Assembly: GCF_001431595.1 (NCBI RefSeq)
Contig: NZ_LDJO01000039.1
Span: 1 to 55,482, forward strand
From: Stenotrophomonas acidaminiphila
Lineage (GTDB): Bacteria > Pseudomonadota > Gammaproteobacteria > Xanthomonadales > Xanthomonadaceae
Reading direction: 5' to 3'
Length of the DNA: 55,482 nucleotides
Shown: positions 38,533-50,311 of the stretch, piece after piece
Layout of the letters: the number at the start of each line of letters is the position of its first letter
How positions within the stretch are numbered: the stretch's first letter is position 1
Position numbers and translations under genes: made by a program
Notes under the pieces: generated by a model
Told to the model about the DNA's origin: nothing
The model's input: the letters and a program-made list of their open reading frames with translations, nothing else
The model's database searches: none

Positions 38533-40125
38533 ATGATCAAGCGGTGCTTGCTGGTACTGGGCATGGGGCTGGCGTTCGCCGGTGGCGCGGGCGCGACCGA
38601 GCAGGTGGACCTGGACATGGTGGGCAAGATCCGCCAGGAGGCGTTCCACCGCTCGCAGGTGATGGACACCTTTTCCTACCTCACCGAGAGCATCGGGCCG
38701 CGCCTGACCAATTCGCCGGCCATGATCCGGGCCAACGCCTGGACCCGGCAGAAATTCGGCGAATGGGGGCTGACCAGCGTGCATGACGAGGCGTTCGACG
38801 ACTTCGGCCGCGGCTGGGAGTTCGAGTCGGCCAGCGTGGAGATGCTGGAGCCACGCCTGACCCAGCTGTATGCGCTGCCCAAGGCGTGGACGCCGGGCAC
38901 CCAGGGCACGGTCGAAGGCGAAGTGGTCAAGGTCGACATCAAGAAGCTTGCCGACCTGGAAAAATACAAGGGCAAGCTGCGTGGCAAGATCCTGCTGCTG
39001 GGCGACGCGCGCGAGTACAAGCGCGGCATCGAAGCCGACTCGCACCGGCATGACGCCACCTCGCTGGAGGGGCTGCAGGAATTCACCATTCCCAAATCCG
39101 CGGACAAGGACCGTGCCAAGCGGGTCAAGGAGTACGCCGAGCGCCAGGAACTGGTGCGCGCCACCAACGCCTTCCTTGCCGAAGAGGGCGCGCTGGCCTC
39201 GATCAGCATCAGCGGCTGGGACAACGGCATCATCCGTGTCGGCGGCGGCGGTTCGCGCAAGGCCGGCGAGCCGGTGGGCATCCCCGAACTGGCGATGATC
39301 GCCGAGCACTACAACCAGCTGGCGCGCGCGCTCGAGCGCAAGCAGCCGGTGAAGCTGCGGATCAACGTCGATGCACGTTTCACCGACGAGGCCGACCAGC
39401 CGGGCCACAACACCATCGCCGAGATCCGCGGCGGCGGCAAGGCCGACGAGATCGTGATGCTCGGCGCGCACATGGACTCCTGGCACACCGGCACCGGCGC
39501 GGCCGACAACGCCGCCGGCGTGGCGGTGATGATGGAAGCCATGCGCATCCTCAAGGCGGTGGGCGCCAAGCCCCGGCGCACCATCCGCGTGGCGCTGTGG
39601 AGCGGCGAGGAGCAGGGCCTGATCGGTTCGCAGGCGTATGTGGCAAGGCACTTCGCGCACTATCCCGAGCCGACCGATCCGGCGCAGAAGGCGCTGCCTG
39701 CCTCGCTGCGCGCGCCCACCGGCCCGCTGCAGAAGCTGCGCGACTACGAGAAGTTCTCGGTGTACTTCAACATGGACAACGGCTCGGGCCGCTTCCGTGG
39801 CATCTACGCCCAGGAGAACATCGCCGCGATGCCGATCTTCGAGGCCTGGCTGAAGCCGTTCAACGACGTCGGCGCCGCCACCGTGGCCAGCCGCAACACC
39901 GGCAGCACCGACCACATCAGCTTCGACCGGGTCGGCCTGCCGGGCTTCCAGTTCATCCAGGACCGGCTGGACTACTTCAGCAACGTCCACCACAGCAACC
40001 TGGATACCTGGGACCACGCCGAGGCCGAAGACCTGAAGCAGGCCGCGGCGATCGTCGCCGCGTTCGCCTACAACGCCGCCATGCGCGAAGAGAAGATGCC
40101 GCGCAAGCCGCTGCTGGAAGACTGA
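38533..40125 (+). CDS. Secreted M28-family zinc aminopeptidase
   Basis: A 530-residue zinc peptidase with a signal peptide (MIKRCLLVLGMGLAFAGGAGA). A protease-associated domain lies in the middle (about 130-250) and the M28 catalytic domain follows. Zinc ligands and catalytic residues are seen in GAHMDSW (His313), ADNAAG (Asp), SGEEQG (Glu-Glu), NMDNG (Asp) and HHSNLDTWD (His). The start at 38533 has GGGGGA upstream; an ATG three bases earlier is equally open. It likely releases N-terminal residues from peptides in the periplasm, and is one of three secreted peptidases in this window. Confidence 0.93.
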   Translation: MIKRCLLVLGMGLAFAGGAGATEQVDLDMVGKIRQEAFHRSQVMDTFSYLTESIGPRLTNSPAMIRANAWTRQKFGEWGLTSVHDEAFDDFGRGWEFESASVEMLEPRLTQLYALPKAWTPGTQGTVEGEVVKVDIKKLADLEKYKGKLRGKILLLGDAREYKRGIEADSHRHDATSLEGLQEFTIPKSADKDRAKRVKEYAERQELVRATNAFLAEEGALASISISGWDNGIIRVGGGGSRKAGEPVGIPELAMIAEHYNQLARALERKQPVKLRINVDARFTDEADQPGHNTIAEIRGGGKADEIVMLGAHMDSWHTGTGAADNAAGVAVMMEAMRILKAVGAKPRRTIRVALWSGEEQGLIGSQAYVARHFAHYPEPTDPAQKALPASLRAPTGPLQKLRDYEKFSVYFNMDNGSGRFRGIYAQENIAAMPIFEAWLKPFNDVGAATVASRNTGSTDHISFDRVGLPGFQFIQDRLDYFSNVHHSNLDTWDHAEAEDLKQAAAIVAAFAYNAAMREEKMPRKPLLED

Positions 40126-40146
40126 CCCACGCACCACTGCCGGAAA

Positions 40147-40178
40147 CGACAAGGGGCCGCATCGCGGCCCCTTCGTCG
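40147..40178. terminator. Bidirectional terminator between the M28 and thioesterase genes
   Basis: AAGGGGCCGC / GCGGCCCCTT with loop ATC, extended by CGAC / GTCG with one bulged base, between two convergent genes. Confidence 0.75.
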
Positions 40179-40223
40179 TGTAGGCGGTGCTTCGCTGCCG
40201 CGTGGCGCGGCCGCGGCGCCGGC

Positions 40224-40630
40224 TCAGCTCGACGCGGCGCGCACCGCCTCCGGCAGCGGCGCGCTGCGGCCGGTCTGGGTGTCCATCCACACCACCACCA
40301 CGTTGCCGTCGGAGTACAGCTTGCCCGGGTCCTTCTGGTCGACGATGCGGTGGCCGATGGTCACGCTGCTGGTGCCCAGGCGCTCGACGAACAGCTCGAC
40401 CACGATGTCGTCGGGCCACACGATCGGCAGCCGGTAGTTGATGTTGGTGTTGGCCACCACCGGGGCGATGCGGTCGTTCATCGACACGCCTTCCACGCCC
40501 AGCATCCAGCGCACGCGCGCCTCTTCCAGGTAGGACACGTACTTGGCGTTGTTGACGTGGCCCATCGAGTCCATGTCGCGCCAGCGCACGCTGATCGGCA
40601 CGCGGGCCAGCTGCTTGTGTTCGGTGCTCA

Positions 40631-40631
<1 letters not shown>
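40224..40631 (-). CDS. Acyl-CoA thioesterase, hot-dog fold (4HBT family)
   Basis: A 135-residue hot-dog protein. The N-terminal signature RWRDMDSMGHVNNAKYVSYL carries the catalytic Asp of the YbgC/FadM-like thioesterases, with EEAR at the start of the next helix. These enzymes hydrolyse acyl-CoA esters; chain length cannot be told. The ATG at 40631 overlaps the uvrA stop as TGATG, so its translation is coupled to uvrA although the functions are unrelated. Usual family length is 130-150 residues. Confidence 0.92.
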
Positions 40632-43591
<2,960 letters not shown>

Positions 43592-43781
43592 GGGAGGTCC
43601 GTTCTTGGCCGCGCACGGCGGGTACCGGGTGCGGAGGGGGCAGGGGATGCAGCTGACGGCAGTCGATCAGCCTAGCGAGCTTGGGATTTGGGGGCAATTG
43701 CCGGAATTGCCAGCGCGCATGCCCGCGCCCGGGCCCGGCGCAGGCCATTGTTCAGGCACGGTTTTCCGCCCCGGGGTCGAC

Positions 43782-43811
43782 TTGACCCGGACGGCCGGGT
43801 ACCGGTAAAAT
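43782..43811 (+). promoter_or_regulatory. Sigma-70 promoter for rplU-rpmA
   Basis: TTGACC (43782-43787), 18-base spacer, TAAAAT (43806-43811). It lies 62 bases before the rplU start, leaving a leader of about 55 bases. Confidence 0.75.
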
Positions 43812-43873
43812 TCCGCTTCTGTCCGCCCTCGATGGGGGGCAGCTCCTGAGAATAACTACAGAAGAGACATTCC

Positions 43874-44182
43874 ATGTATGCAGTCCTGGTAACCGGCGGT
43901 AAGCAGTACCGCGTCGCGCAGGGTGAGACCCTCCGCGTTGAGAAGCTCGAAGCCGAAGCCGGCAGCGAGATCAAGTTCGACACCGTCCTGATGCTCGGCG
44001 ATGCCGACGGCATCAAGATCGGCGATGCCCTGAAGGGCGCTTCGGTGACCGCCAAGGTCGTGGCCCACGGCCGCGCCGACAAGGTGAAGATCATCAAGTT
44101 CCGCCGGCGCAAGCACCACATGAAGCGCCAGGGTCACCGCCAGTACTACACCGAAATCGAAATCACCGGCATCGCCGGCTAA
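43874..44182 (+). CDS. rplU: Ribosomal protein L21
   Basis: A 102-residue 50S protein that binds 23S rRNA. The N-terminus [14 protein letters not shown] and the C-terminal basic block [15 protein letters not shown] are the family hallmarks, and length matches E. coli L21 (103). It is the first gene of the rplU-rpmA unit, with a clear sigma-70 promoter upstream and rpmA 17 bases after its stop. The leader between promoter and start could carry autoregulatory structure, but I see no defined element. Confidence 0.98.
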   Translation: MYAVLVTGGKQYRVAQGETLRVEKLEAEAGSEIKFDTVLMLGDADGIKIGDALKGASVTAKVVAHGRADKVKIIKFRRRKHHMKRQGHRQYYTEIEITGIAG

Positions 44183-44199
44183 TCCAAGGAGAATCCGTC

Positions 44200-44460
44200 A
44201 TGGCACAAAAAAAGGGCGTAGGCTCCTCGCGCAACGGCCGCGACTCCAACCCGAAGTATCTGGGCGTCAAGATCTTCGGTGGCCAGGCCATCGAAGCCGG
44301 CAACATCATCGTGCGTCAGCGCGGCACCCAGTTCCATCCGGGCGCCGGCGTCGGCCTGGGTCGTGACCACACGCTGTTCGCGCTGGTCGACGGCAAGGTC
44401 GAGTTCGCGGTGAAGGGCCCGAAGAAGCGCCGCACCGTCAGCGTCGTCGCGGAAGTCTGA
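44200..44460 (+). CDS. rpmA: Ribosomal protein L27
   Basis: An 86-residue 50S protein whose N-terminus reaches the peptidyl-transferase centre. The mature opening [20 protein letters not shown], the [16 protein letters not shown] block and the [10 protein letters not shown] loop are all present. There is no N-terminal extension of the kind cleaved in Firmicutes. A strong AAGGAGAA site precedes the ATG. It follows rplU by 17 bases and is followed by a terminator-like hairpin at 44510. Confidence 0.98.
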   Translation: MAQKKGVGSSRNGRDSNPKYLGVKIFGGQAIEAGNIIVRQRGTQFHPGAGVGLGRDHTLFALVDGKVEFAVKGPKKRRTVSVVAEV

Positions 44461-44509
44461 TCTCCCGCACGCACGGGTGCCCGGGCCACGGCGTGGGCGC
44501 CGCCGACGA

Positions 44510-44540
44510 AAGCCCCGCTTCGGCGGGGCTTCTCGTTTCC
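44510..44540 (+). terminator. Terminator after rpmA
   Basis: AAGCCCCGC / GCGGGGCTT stem with the stable loop TTCG, followed by CTCGTTTCC, 49 bases after the rpmA stop. It separates the ribosomal genes from the lipoprotein-obgE pair, perhaps incompletely. Confidence 0.65.
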
Positions 44541-44581
44541 AGATGATCCGCGGGCCGCGTGTGGGCAGGAGGCAGGGAAGG

Positions 44582-46427
<1,846 letters not shown>

Positions 46428-46451
46428 GGCGACTCCGCTCCGGCGCACAGG

Positions 46452-46477
46452 AAAAACCCGGCCACGGCCGGGTTTTT
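46452..46477 (+). terminator. Intrinsic terminator after obgE
   Basis: AAAAACCCGGCC / GGCCGGGTTTTT, a perfect inverted repeat ending in TTTTT, 25 bases after the obgE stop. The flanking A and T tracts allow it to work in both directions. Confidence 0.85.
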
Positions 46478-46615
46478 CATTGCTGCCGACGCCGCGGCGT
46501 TCGTTCCCTGCGATGGTTTCTGCGGTGCCGCTGCTTCCCGGAGGCGGTCCCCGCGCGGCGGCGGCCGTTCCTGCCGCTGCCTGGCGGAGCCGGGCAACAG
46601 AAGCCCGCCGGCAGC

Positions 46616-47130
46616 GGCTTCCGGCATCGCCCTTCGATGGCCGGGAGTGCGGTCGTCCCTGGATGGTGGGCACGAGGAAACGGCCGGAGCGTGGTTTCCG
46701 ACATCGCCTGCCGATGGCCCGGAGAGTGGCTGCCACGGATGGTGGGCACAAGGAAACCGCCGGGAGCGGTTTCCGACATCGCCTGCTGATGGCCCGGAGA
46801 GTGGCTGCCACGGATGGTGGGCACAAGGAAACCGCCGGGAGCGGTCTCCGACATCGCCTGCCGATGGCCCGGAGGGTGGCCGCCCTGGATGGTGGGCACA
46901 AGGAAACCGCCGGGAGCGGTTTCCGACATCGCCTGCCGATGGCCCGGAGAGTGGCTGCCACGGATGGCGGACACAAGGAAACCGCCGGGAGCGGTTTCCG
47001 ACATCGCCTGCCGATGGCCCGAAGGGTGGCCGCCACGGATGGCGGACACAAGGAAACCGCCGGGAGCGGTTTCCGACATCGCCTGCCGATGGCCCGAAGG
47101 GTGGCCGCCATGGATGGCGGACACAAAAAA
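46616..47130. repeat. 75-bp tandem repeat array between obgE and rpsT
   Basis: Copies starting at 46693, 46768, 46843, 46918, 46993 and 47068 repeat with a period of exactly 75 bases, preceded by a decayed copy from about 46616. The last is cut short by the rpsT terminator. Each junction forms the hairpin GGAAACCG-CCGGGAG-CGGTTTCC (for example 46752-46774), intact or nearly so in five copies. Copies differ by a few bases and fall into types, such as GGTGGGCAC against GGCGGACAC. Because 75 is divisible by three, open frames run through on both strands (25-residue repeats), but none has a credible start or recognisable product. The rest of the 0.76-kb intergenic stretch holds only the two terminators and a palindrome. 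Confidence 0.9.
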
Positions 47131-47149
47131 CCCGGCCTTGGCCGGGTTT
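47124..47149 (-). terminator. Intrinsic terminator of rpsT
   Basis: AAACCCGGCC-TT-GGCCGGGTTT; read on the minus strand the stem is followed by TTTTTT. It lies 40 bases past the rpsT stop and abuts the last unit of the 75-bp array. Confidence 0.85.
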
Positions 47150-47156
47150 CTGGCGT

Positions 47157-47176
47157 CGGGAGCCGCGCGGCTCCCG
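47157..47176. repeat. 20-nt perfect palindrome next to the rpsT stop
   Basis: CGGGAGCCGCGCGGCTCCCG lies between the rpsT stop and its terminator. It may add a second hairpin to the 3' end of the rpsT mRNA. Confidence 0.5.
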
Positions 47177-47189
47177 ATGATCGCGCCGA

Positions 47190-47459
47190 TCAGGCGGCCT
47201 TGAGGGCCTTGATGCGGGCGGTCAGGCGGCTCTTGTGACGGGCGGCCTTGTTCTTGTGGATCAGGCCACGGGCGCTGAAACGGTCGAGAATCGGCTGGGC
47301 GACAGCAAAGGCAGCCTCGGCGCCGGCGGCGTCATTGGCATCCAGAGCCTTGATCACCTTCTTGACGGCGGTGCGCAGCATCGAACGCTGAGCCGTGTTA
47401 CGCGCGTTGCGCACAACGGTCTGCTTGGCGCGCTTCTTGGCGGACTTGATATTGGCCAC
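47190..47459 (-). CDS. rpsT: Ribosomal protein S20
   Basis: An 89-residue 30S protein that binds the 5' domain of 16S rRNA. The N-terminus [21 protein letters not shown] and the C-terminal [17 protein letters not shown] are typical, and length matches (87 in E. coli). The start must be GTG at 47459: no ATG or TTG gives the family N-terminus, and AGGA lies about ten bases upstream. In E. coli rpsT also uses a non-ATG start (TTG) and S20 limits its own translation, so the weak start may serve the same control here. It has its own promoter at 47507-47535 and terminator at 47124. Confidence 0.97.
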   Translation of the reverse strand: MANIKSAKKRAKQTVVRNARNTAQRSMLRTAVKKVIKALDANDAAGAEAAFAVAQPILDRFSARGLIHKNKAARHKSRLTARIKALKAA

Positions 47460-47506
47460 GGTGGTGGTTTCCTGAAAATCGGTATGGTGGGAACAGCAAG
47501 CACGCA

Positions 47507-47535
47507 AGTATGATGGCTGTCAGAATGAACGTCAA
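47507..47535 (-). promoter_or_regulatory. Sigma-70 promoter for rpsT
   Basis: Read on the minus strand: TTGACG (47535-47530), 17-base spacer, CATACT (47512-47507). The leader to the GTG start is about 40 bases. Confidence 0.7.
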
Positions 47536-47559
47536 GTCGAGTTGTCAAGGGGGCCGTGG

Positions 47560-49167
47560 GTGAGTTCACCGCGCATGTTGCGGGGGCTGCTGTCGTTCAG
47601 CAGCATGACGATGATCTCGCGGGTGCTGGGGCTCGTCCGCGACCAGGCGATTTCCATCACCTTCGGCGCCAATGCCACCACCGATGCATTCTGGGTGGCG
47701 TTCCGCGTGCCCAACTTCCTGCGCCGGCTGTTCGCCGAGGGCTCGTTCGCCACCGCCTTCGTGCCGGTGTTCACCGAAGTGAAGGAGACCCGCCCGCACG
47801 CCGACCTGCGCGAGCTGATGGCGCGGGTGTCCGGCACCCTGGGCGGGGTCCTGCTGGTGCTGACAGCGCTGGGCCTGATCTTCACCCCGCAGATCGCCTG
47901 GCTGTTCGCCGACGCCGATGCCGCCGACCCGGTCAAGTATGGCCTGCTGGTGGACCTGCTGCGGCTGACCTTCCCGTTCCTGCTGTTCGTGTCGCTGACC
48001 GCGCTGGCCGGCGGGGCGCTGAACAGCTTCCAGAAGTTCGCGATGCCGGCGCTGACCCCGGTGATCCTCAACCTGTGCATGATCGCCGGCGCGTTGTGGC
48101 TGGCGCCCCGGCTGGAGGTGCCGATCCTGGCGCTGGGCTGGGCGGTGCTGGCGGCCGGCGTGCTGCAGTTGCTGTTCCAGCTGCCGTCGCTGAAGGGCAT
48201 CGACCTGCTGACCCTGCCGCGCTGGGGCTGGAACCATCCCGACGTGCGCAAGGTGCTGACCCTGATGGTGCCGACCCTGTTCGGGTCCTCGGTGGCGCAG
48301 ATCAACCTGATGCTGGACACGGTGATCGCGGCCCGGCTCAGCGACGGCTCGCAGTCCTGGCTGTCGCTGGCCGATCGTTTCCTGGAGCTGCCGCTGGGGG
48401 TGTTCGGCGTGGCGCTGGGCACGGTGATCCTGCCGGCGCTGGCCCGGCACCACGTCAAGACCGACGGCGAGGGCTTCTCCAACGCGCTGGACTGGGGCCT
48501 GCGCATGACCCTGCTGATCGCGGTGCCGGCCATGCTCGGCCTGCTGCTGCTCGCCCAGCCACTGATCGCCACCCTGTTCCAGTACCGCGAGTTCACCGAC
48601 TTCGACACCCGCATGACCGCGCTGTCGGTCTACGGGCTGAGCTTCGGCCTGCCGGCGTTCGCGCTGCTGAAGGTGGTGCTGCCGGCGTTCTATTCGCGCC
48701 AGGACACCAAGACCCCGGTACGCGCCGGCGTGGCCGCGCTGGTGGCCAACATGGTGTTCAACTTCATCCTGCTGGCGGTGCTGTACCAGGTGATGGTGCC
48801 CGAAGCGCTGAAGGCGCAGGGCGTGATGGCGGCGCTGGCGGCGCAGCCGGGCCTGCACCTGGCGCTGGGCATCGCCAGTGCGCTGTCCAGCTACCTGAAC
48901 CTGGCCCTGCTCTGGTACTGGCTGGGCAAGACCGGGGTTTACCGGCGGCGCCCGGGGTGGGGCGGCTACGTGCTGCGGCTGGTGCTGGCCTGCATGGCCA
49001 TGAGCGCGGTGCTGCTGGCGCTGCTGCACTGGCTGCCGGGCTTCGGCGGCATGGACAAGTGGCAGCGTATCGGCGGCCTGGCGCTGCTGGTGGGCGGCGG
49101 TGGCCTGACCTACCTGCTGGCGATGCTCGCCATGGGCTTCCGCCCGCGCGACCTGCGCGGGCAGTGA
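47560..49167 (+). CDS. murJ: Lipid II flippase MurJ
   Basis: A 535-residue MOP-superfamily membrane protein that moves lipid II across the inner membrane for peptidoglycan synthesis. The opening MLRGLLSFSSMTMISRVLGLVRD and the charged helices with AFRVPNFLRRLFAEGSFATAFVPVF carry the Arg residues essential in E. coli MurJ. About 14 membrane helices are present. The GTG at 47560 follows AAGGGGG; an ATG at 47575 is a possible alternative five codons later. The gene diverges from rpsT, an arrangement common in proteobacteria, and ribF follows after 82 bases. Confidence 0.96.
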   Translation: MSSPRMLRGLLSFSSMTMISRVLGLVRDQAISITFGANATTDAFWVAFRVPNFLRRLFAEGSFATAFVPVFTEVKETRPHADLRELMARVSGTLGGVLLVLTALGLIFTPQIAWLFADADAADPVKYGLLVDLLRLTFPFLLFVSLTALAGGALNSFQKFAMPALTPVILNLCMIAGALWLAPRLEVPILALGWAVLAAGVLQLLFQLPSLKGIDLLTLPRWGWNHPDVRKVLTLMVPTLFGSSVAQINLMLDTVIAARLSDGSQSWLSLADRFLELPLGVFGVALGTVILPALARHHVKTDGEGFSNALDWGLRMTLLIAVPAMLGLLLLAQPLIATLFQYREFTDFDTRMTALSVYGLSFGLPAFALLKVVLPAFYSRQDTKTPVRAGVAALVANMVFNFILLAVLYQVMVPEALKAQGVMAALAAQPGLHLALGIASALSSYLNLALLWYWLGKTGVYRRRPGWGGYVLRLVLACMAMSAVLLALLHWLPGFGGMDKWQRIGGLALLVGGGGLTYLLAMLAMGFRPRDLRGQ

Positions 49168-49219
49168 GGCGGCCGTGCCCGCGCCGCCGCTATACTTCCC
49201 GGCTACACATGGCAAAGCG

Positions 49220-49237
49220 CCGGCCCGCAAGGGCCGG
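49220..49237 (+). promoter_or_regulatory. Leader hairpin before ribF
   Basis: CCGGCCC / GGGCCGG with a GCAA tetraloop ends 12 bases before the ribF start, where a ribosome site would be expected; only a weak GGATCCGGG follows. A TATACT element lies at 49191-49196. The hairpin may influence translation. It is far too small for an FMN riboswitch. Confidence 0.4.
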
Positions 49238-49249
49238 ATCCGGGTTTGA

Positions 49250-50305
49250 ATGAGCAGGCTGTTTAGAGACGTCGAGGGCGGGGTGTTGTTCCCGCAGGGA
49301 AGCGTGGTCTGCATTGGTGCCTTCGATGGCCTGCACAGGGGCCACCGGGTGCTGGTGCGCCACGCGGTCGAGCGCGCGCGCGCGCTCGGCGTGCCGGCGG
49401 TGGCGCTGGCCTTCGAGCCGCTGCCGCGCGAGTTCTTCGCCCGCGATACCCCGCCGCCACGGTTGATGCTGGCCCGCGACAAGGTGGCCACGCTGCGCGG
49501 GCTGGGCATCGACAGCGTCGGCCTGCTGCGCTTCGACGCGAAGATGGCGGCCATCACCGCCGAGGATTTCGTGCGCGACATGCTGGTGCGCCGTCTGGGA
49601 GCGCGCGAAGTATGGATCGGCCCGAAGTTCCACTTCGGCCACCGCCGCGGCGGCGACCTGGCGCTGCTGCAGGCCATGGGCGCCGAGCTGGGTTTCGCCG
49701 CCGGCGAGATCGCGCCGGTGCACCTGAACGGCGAGCGCATTTCCAGTACCCGCATCCGCGAACTGCTGGTGGCCGGCGAATTCGACCATGCCGCCGACCT
49801 GCTGGGCCGTCCGTATGCGATCGGCGGCCGGGTGGTGCGCGGGAAGCAGCTCGGGCGCACCCTGGGCTTCCCGACCGCCAACTTGCGTTTCCCGCGGACG
49901 CCCGCACTTTCAGGGATCTACGCCACCTGGGTGCACGGCGTGTCCGGCGATTCCGGGCAGGGCGGGCCGTGGCCGTCGGTGTCCAGCTTCGGCACGCGCC
50001 CGACCGTGCAGGGCGTGGAGCCGCTGCTGGAAGCCCACCTGTTCGATTTCCAGGGCGACCTGTACGGCCGCCACATCGAAGTCGAGTTCGTCGCCAAGCT
50101 GCGTGACGAAGAGAAGTTCAACGATCTGCCGGCGTTGACTGCGCAGATGCACCGCGACGCCGAGCAGGCGCGCACCCTCCTCAACGAACATGCGAGTCCC
50201 TCGCAACAGCCCGCACATTCCTGTGCGGACGCCGGAAATGCGAGTCCCTCGCAACAGCCCGCACATCCCTGTGCGGACTCTTCATTAACAGCCGCGCAAG
50301 GGTAA
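49250..50305 (+). CDS. ribF: Bifunctional riboflavin kinase / FMN adenylyltransferase
   Basis: A 351-residue enzyme making FMN and FAD. The N-terminal adenylyltransferase has GAFDGLHRGHRVL near residue 23 and the ISSTRIRELL block; the C-terminal kinase has GRTLGFPTANL, GIYATWV and FDFQGDLYG. Recognisable homology ends near residue 310 (DAEQARTLL). The last 35 or so residues (ASPSQQPAHSCAD twice) come from a 40-bp direct repeat inside the gene and are an odd tail. The ATG at 49250 lies after a hairpin leader. ileS follows only six bases after the stop, so the genes are co-transcribed. Confidence 0.96.
   Translation: MSRLFRDVEGGVLFPQGSVVCIGAFDGLHRGHRVLVRHAVERARALGVPAVALAFEPLPREFFARDTPPPRLMLARDKVATLRGLGIDSVGLLRFDAKMAAITAEDFVRDMLVRRLGAREVWIGPKFHFGHRRGGDLALLQAMGAELGFAAGEIAPVHLNGERISSTRIRELLVAGEFDHAADLLGRPYAIGGRVVRGKQLGRTLGFPTANLRFPRTPALSGIYATWVHGVSGDSGQGGPWPSVSSFGTRPTVQGVEPLLEAHLFDFQGDLYGRHIEVEFVAKLRDEEKFNDLPALTAQMHRDAEQARTLLNEHASPSQQPAHSCADAGNASPSQQPAHPCADSSLTAAQG
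50191..50278 (+). repeat. 40-bp direct repeat within the 3' end of ribF
   Basis: Two copies (50191-50230 and 50239-50278, 39 of 40 bases identical) separated by eight bases. Each contains two small inverted repeats, GCGAG-TCC-CTCGC and CCGCACA-NNCC-TGTGCGG. They extend RibF at its C-terminus and lie directly before ileS. Confidence 0.85.
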
Positions 50306-50311
50306 GTACCC

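Noticed and set aside
43693..43711. Inverted repeat GGCAATT-N5-AATTGCC in the uvrA-rplU gap as a LexA box
   Set aside because: It does not match the LexA patterns I know for gammaproteobacteria or xanthomonads. Seven-base arms may be chance.
46616..47130. Possible CRISPR array or long repeat protein
   Set aside because: Units are contiguous with no variable spacers and no cas genes nearby. The open frames on both strands follow from a period divisible by three and lack credible starts or ribosome sites.
49168..49249. FMN riboswitch before ribF
   Set aside because: The leader is only about 80 bases with one simple hairpin; the conserved multi-helix FMN element does not fit.
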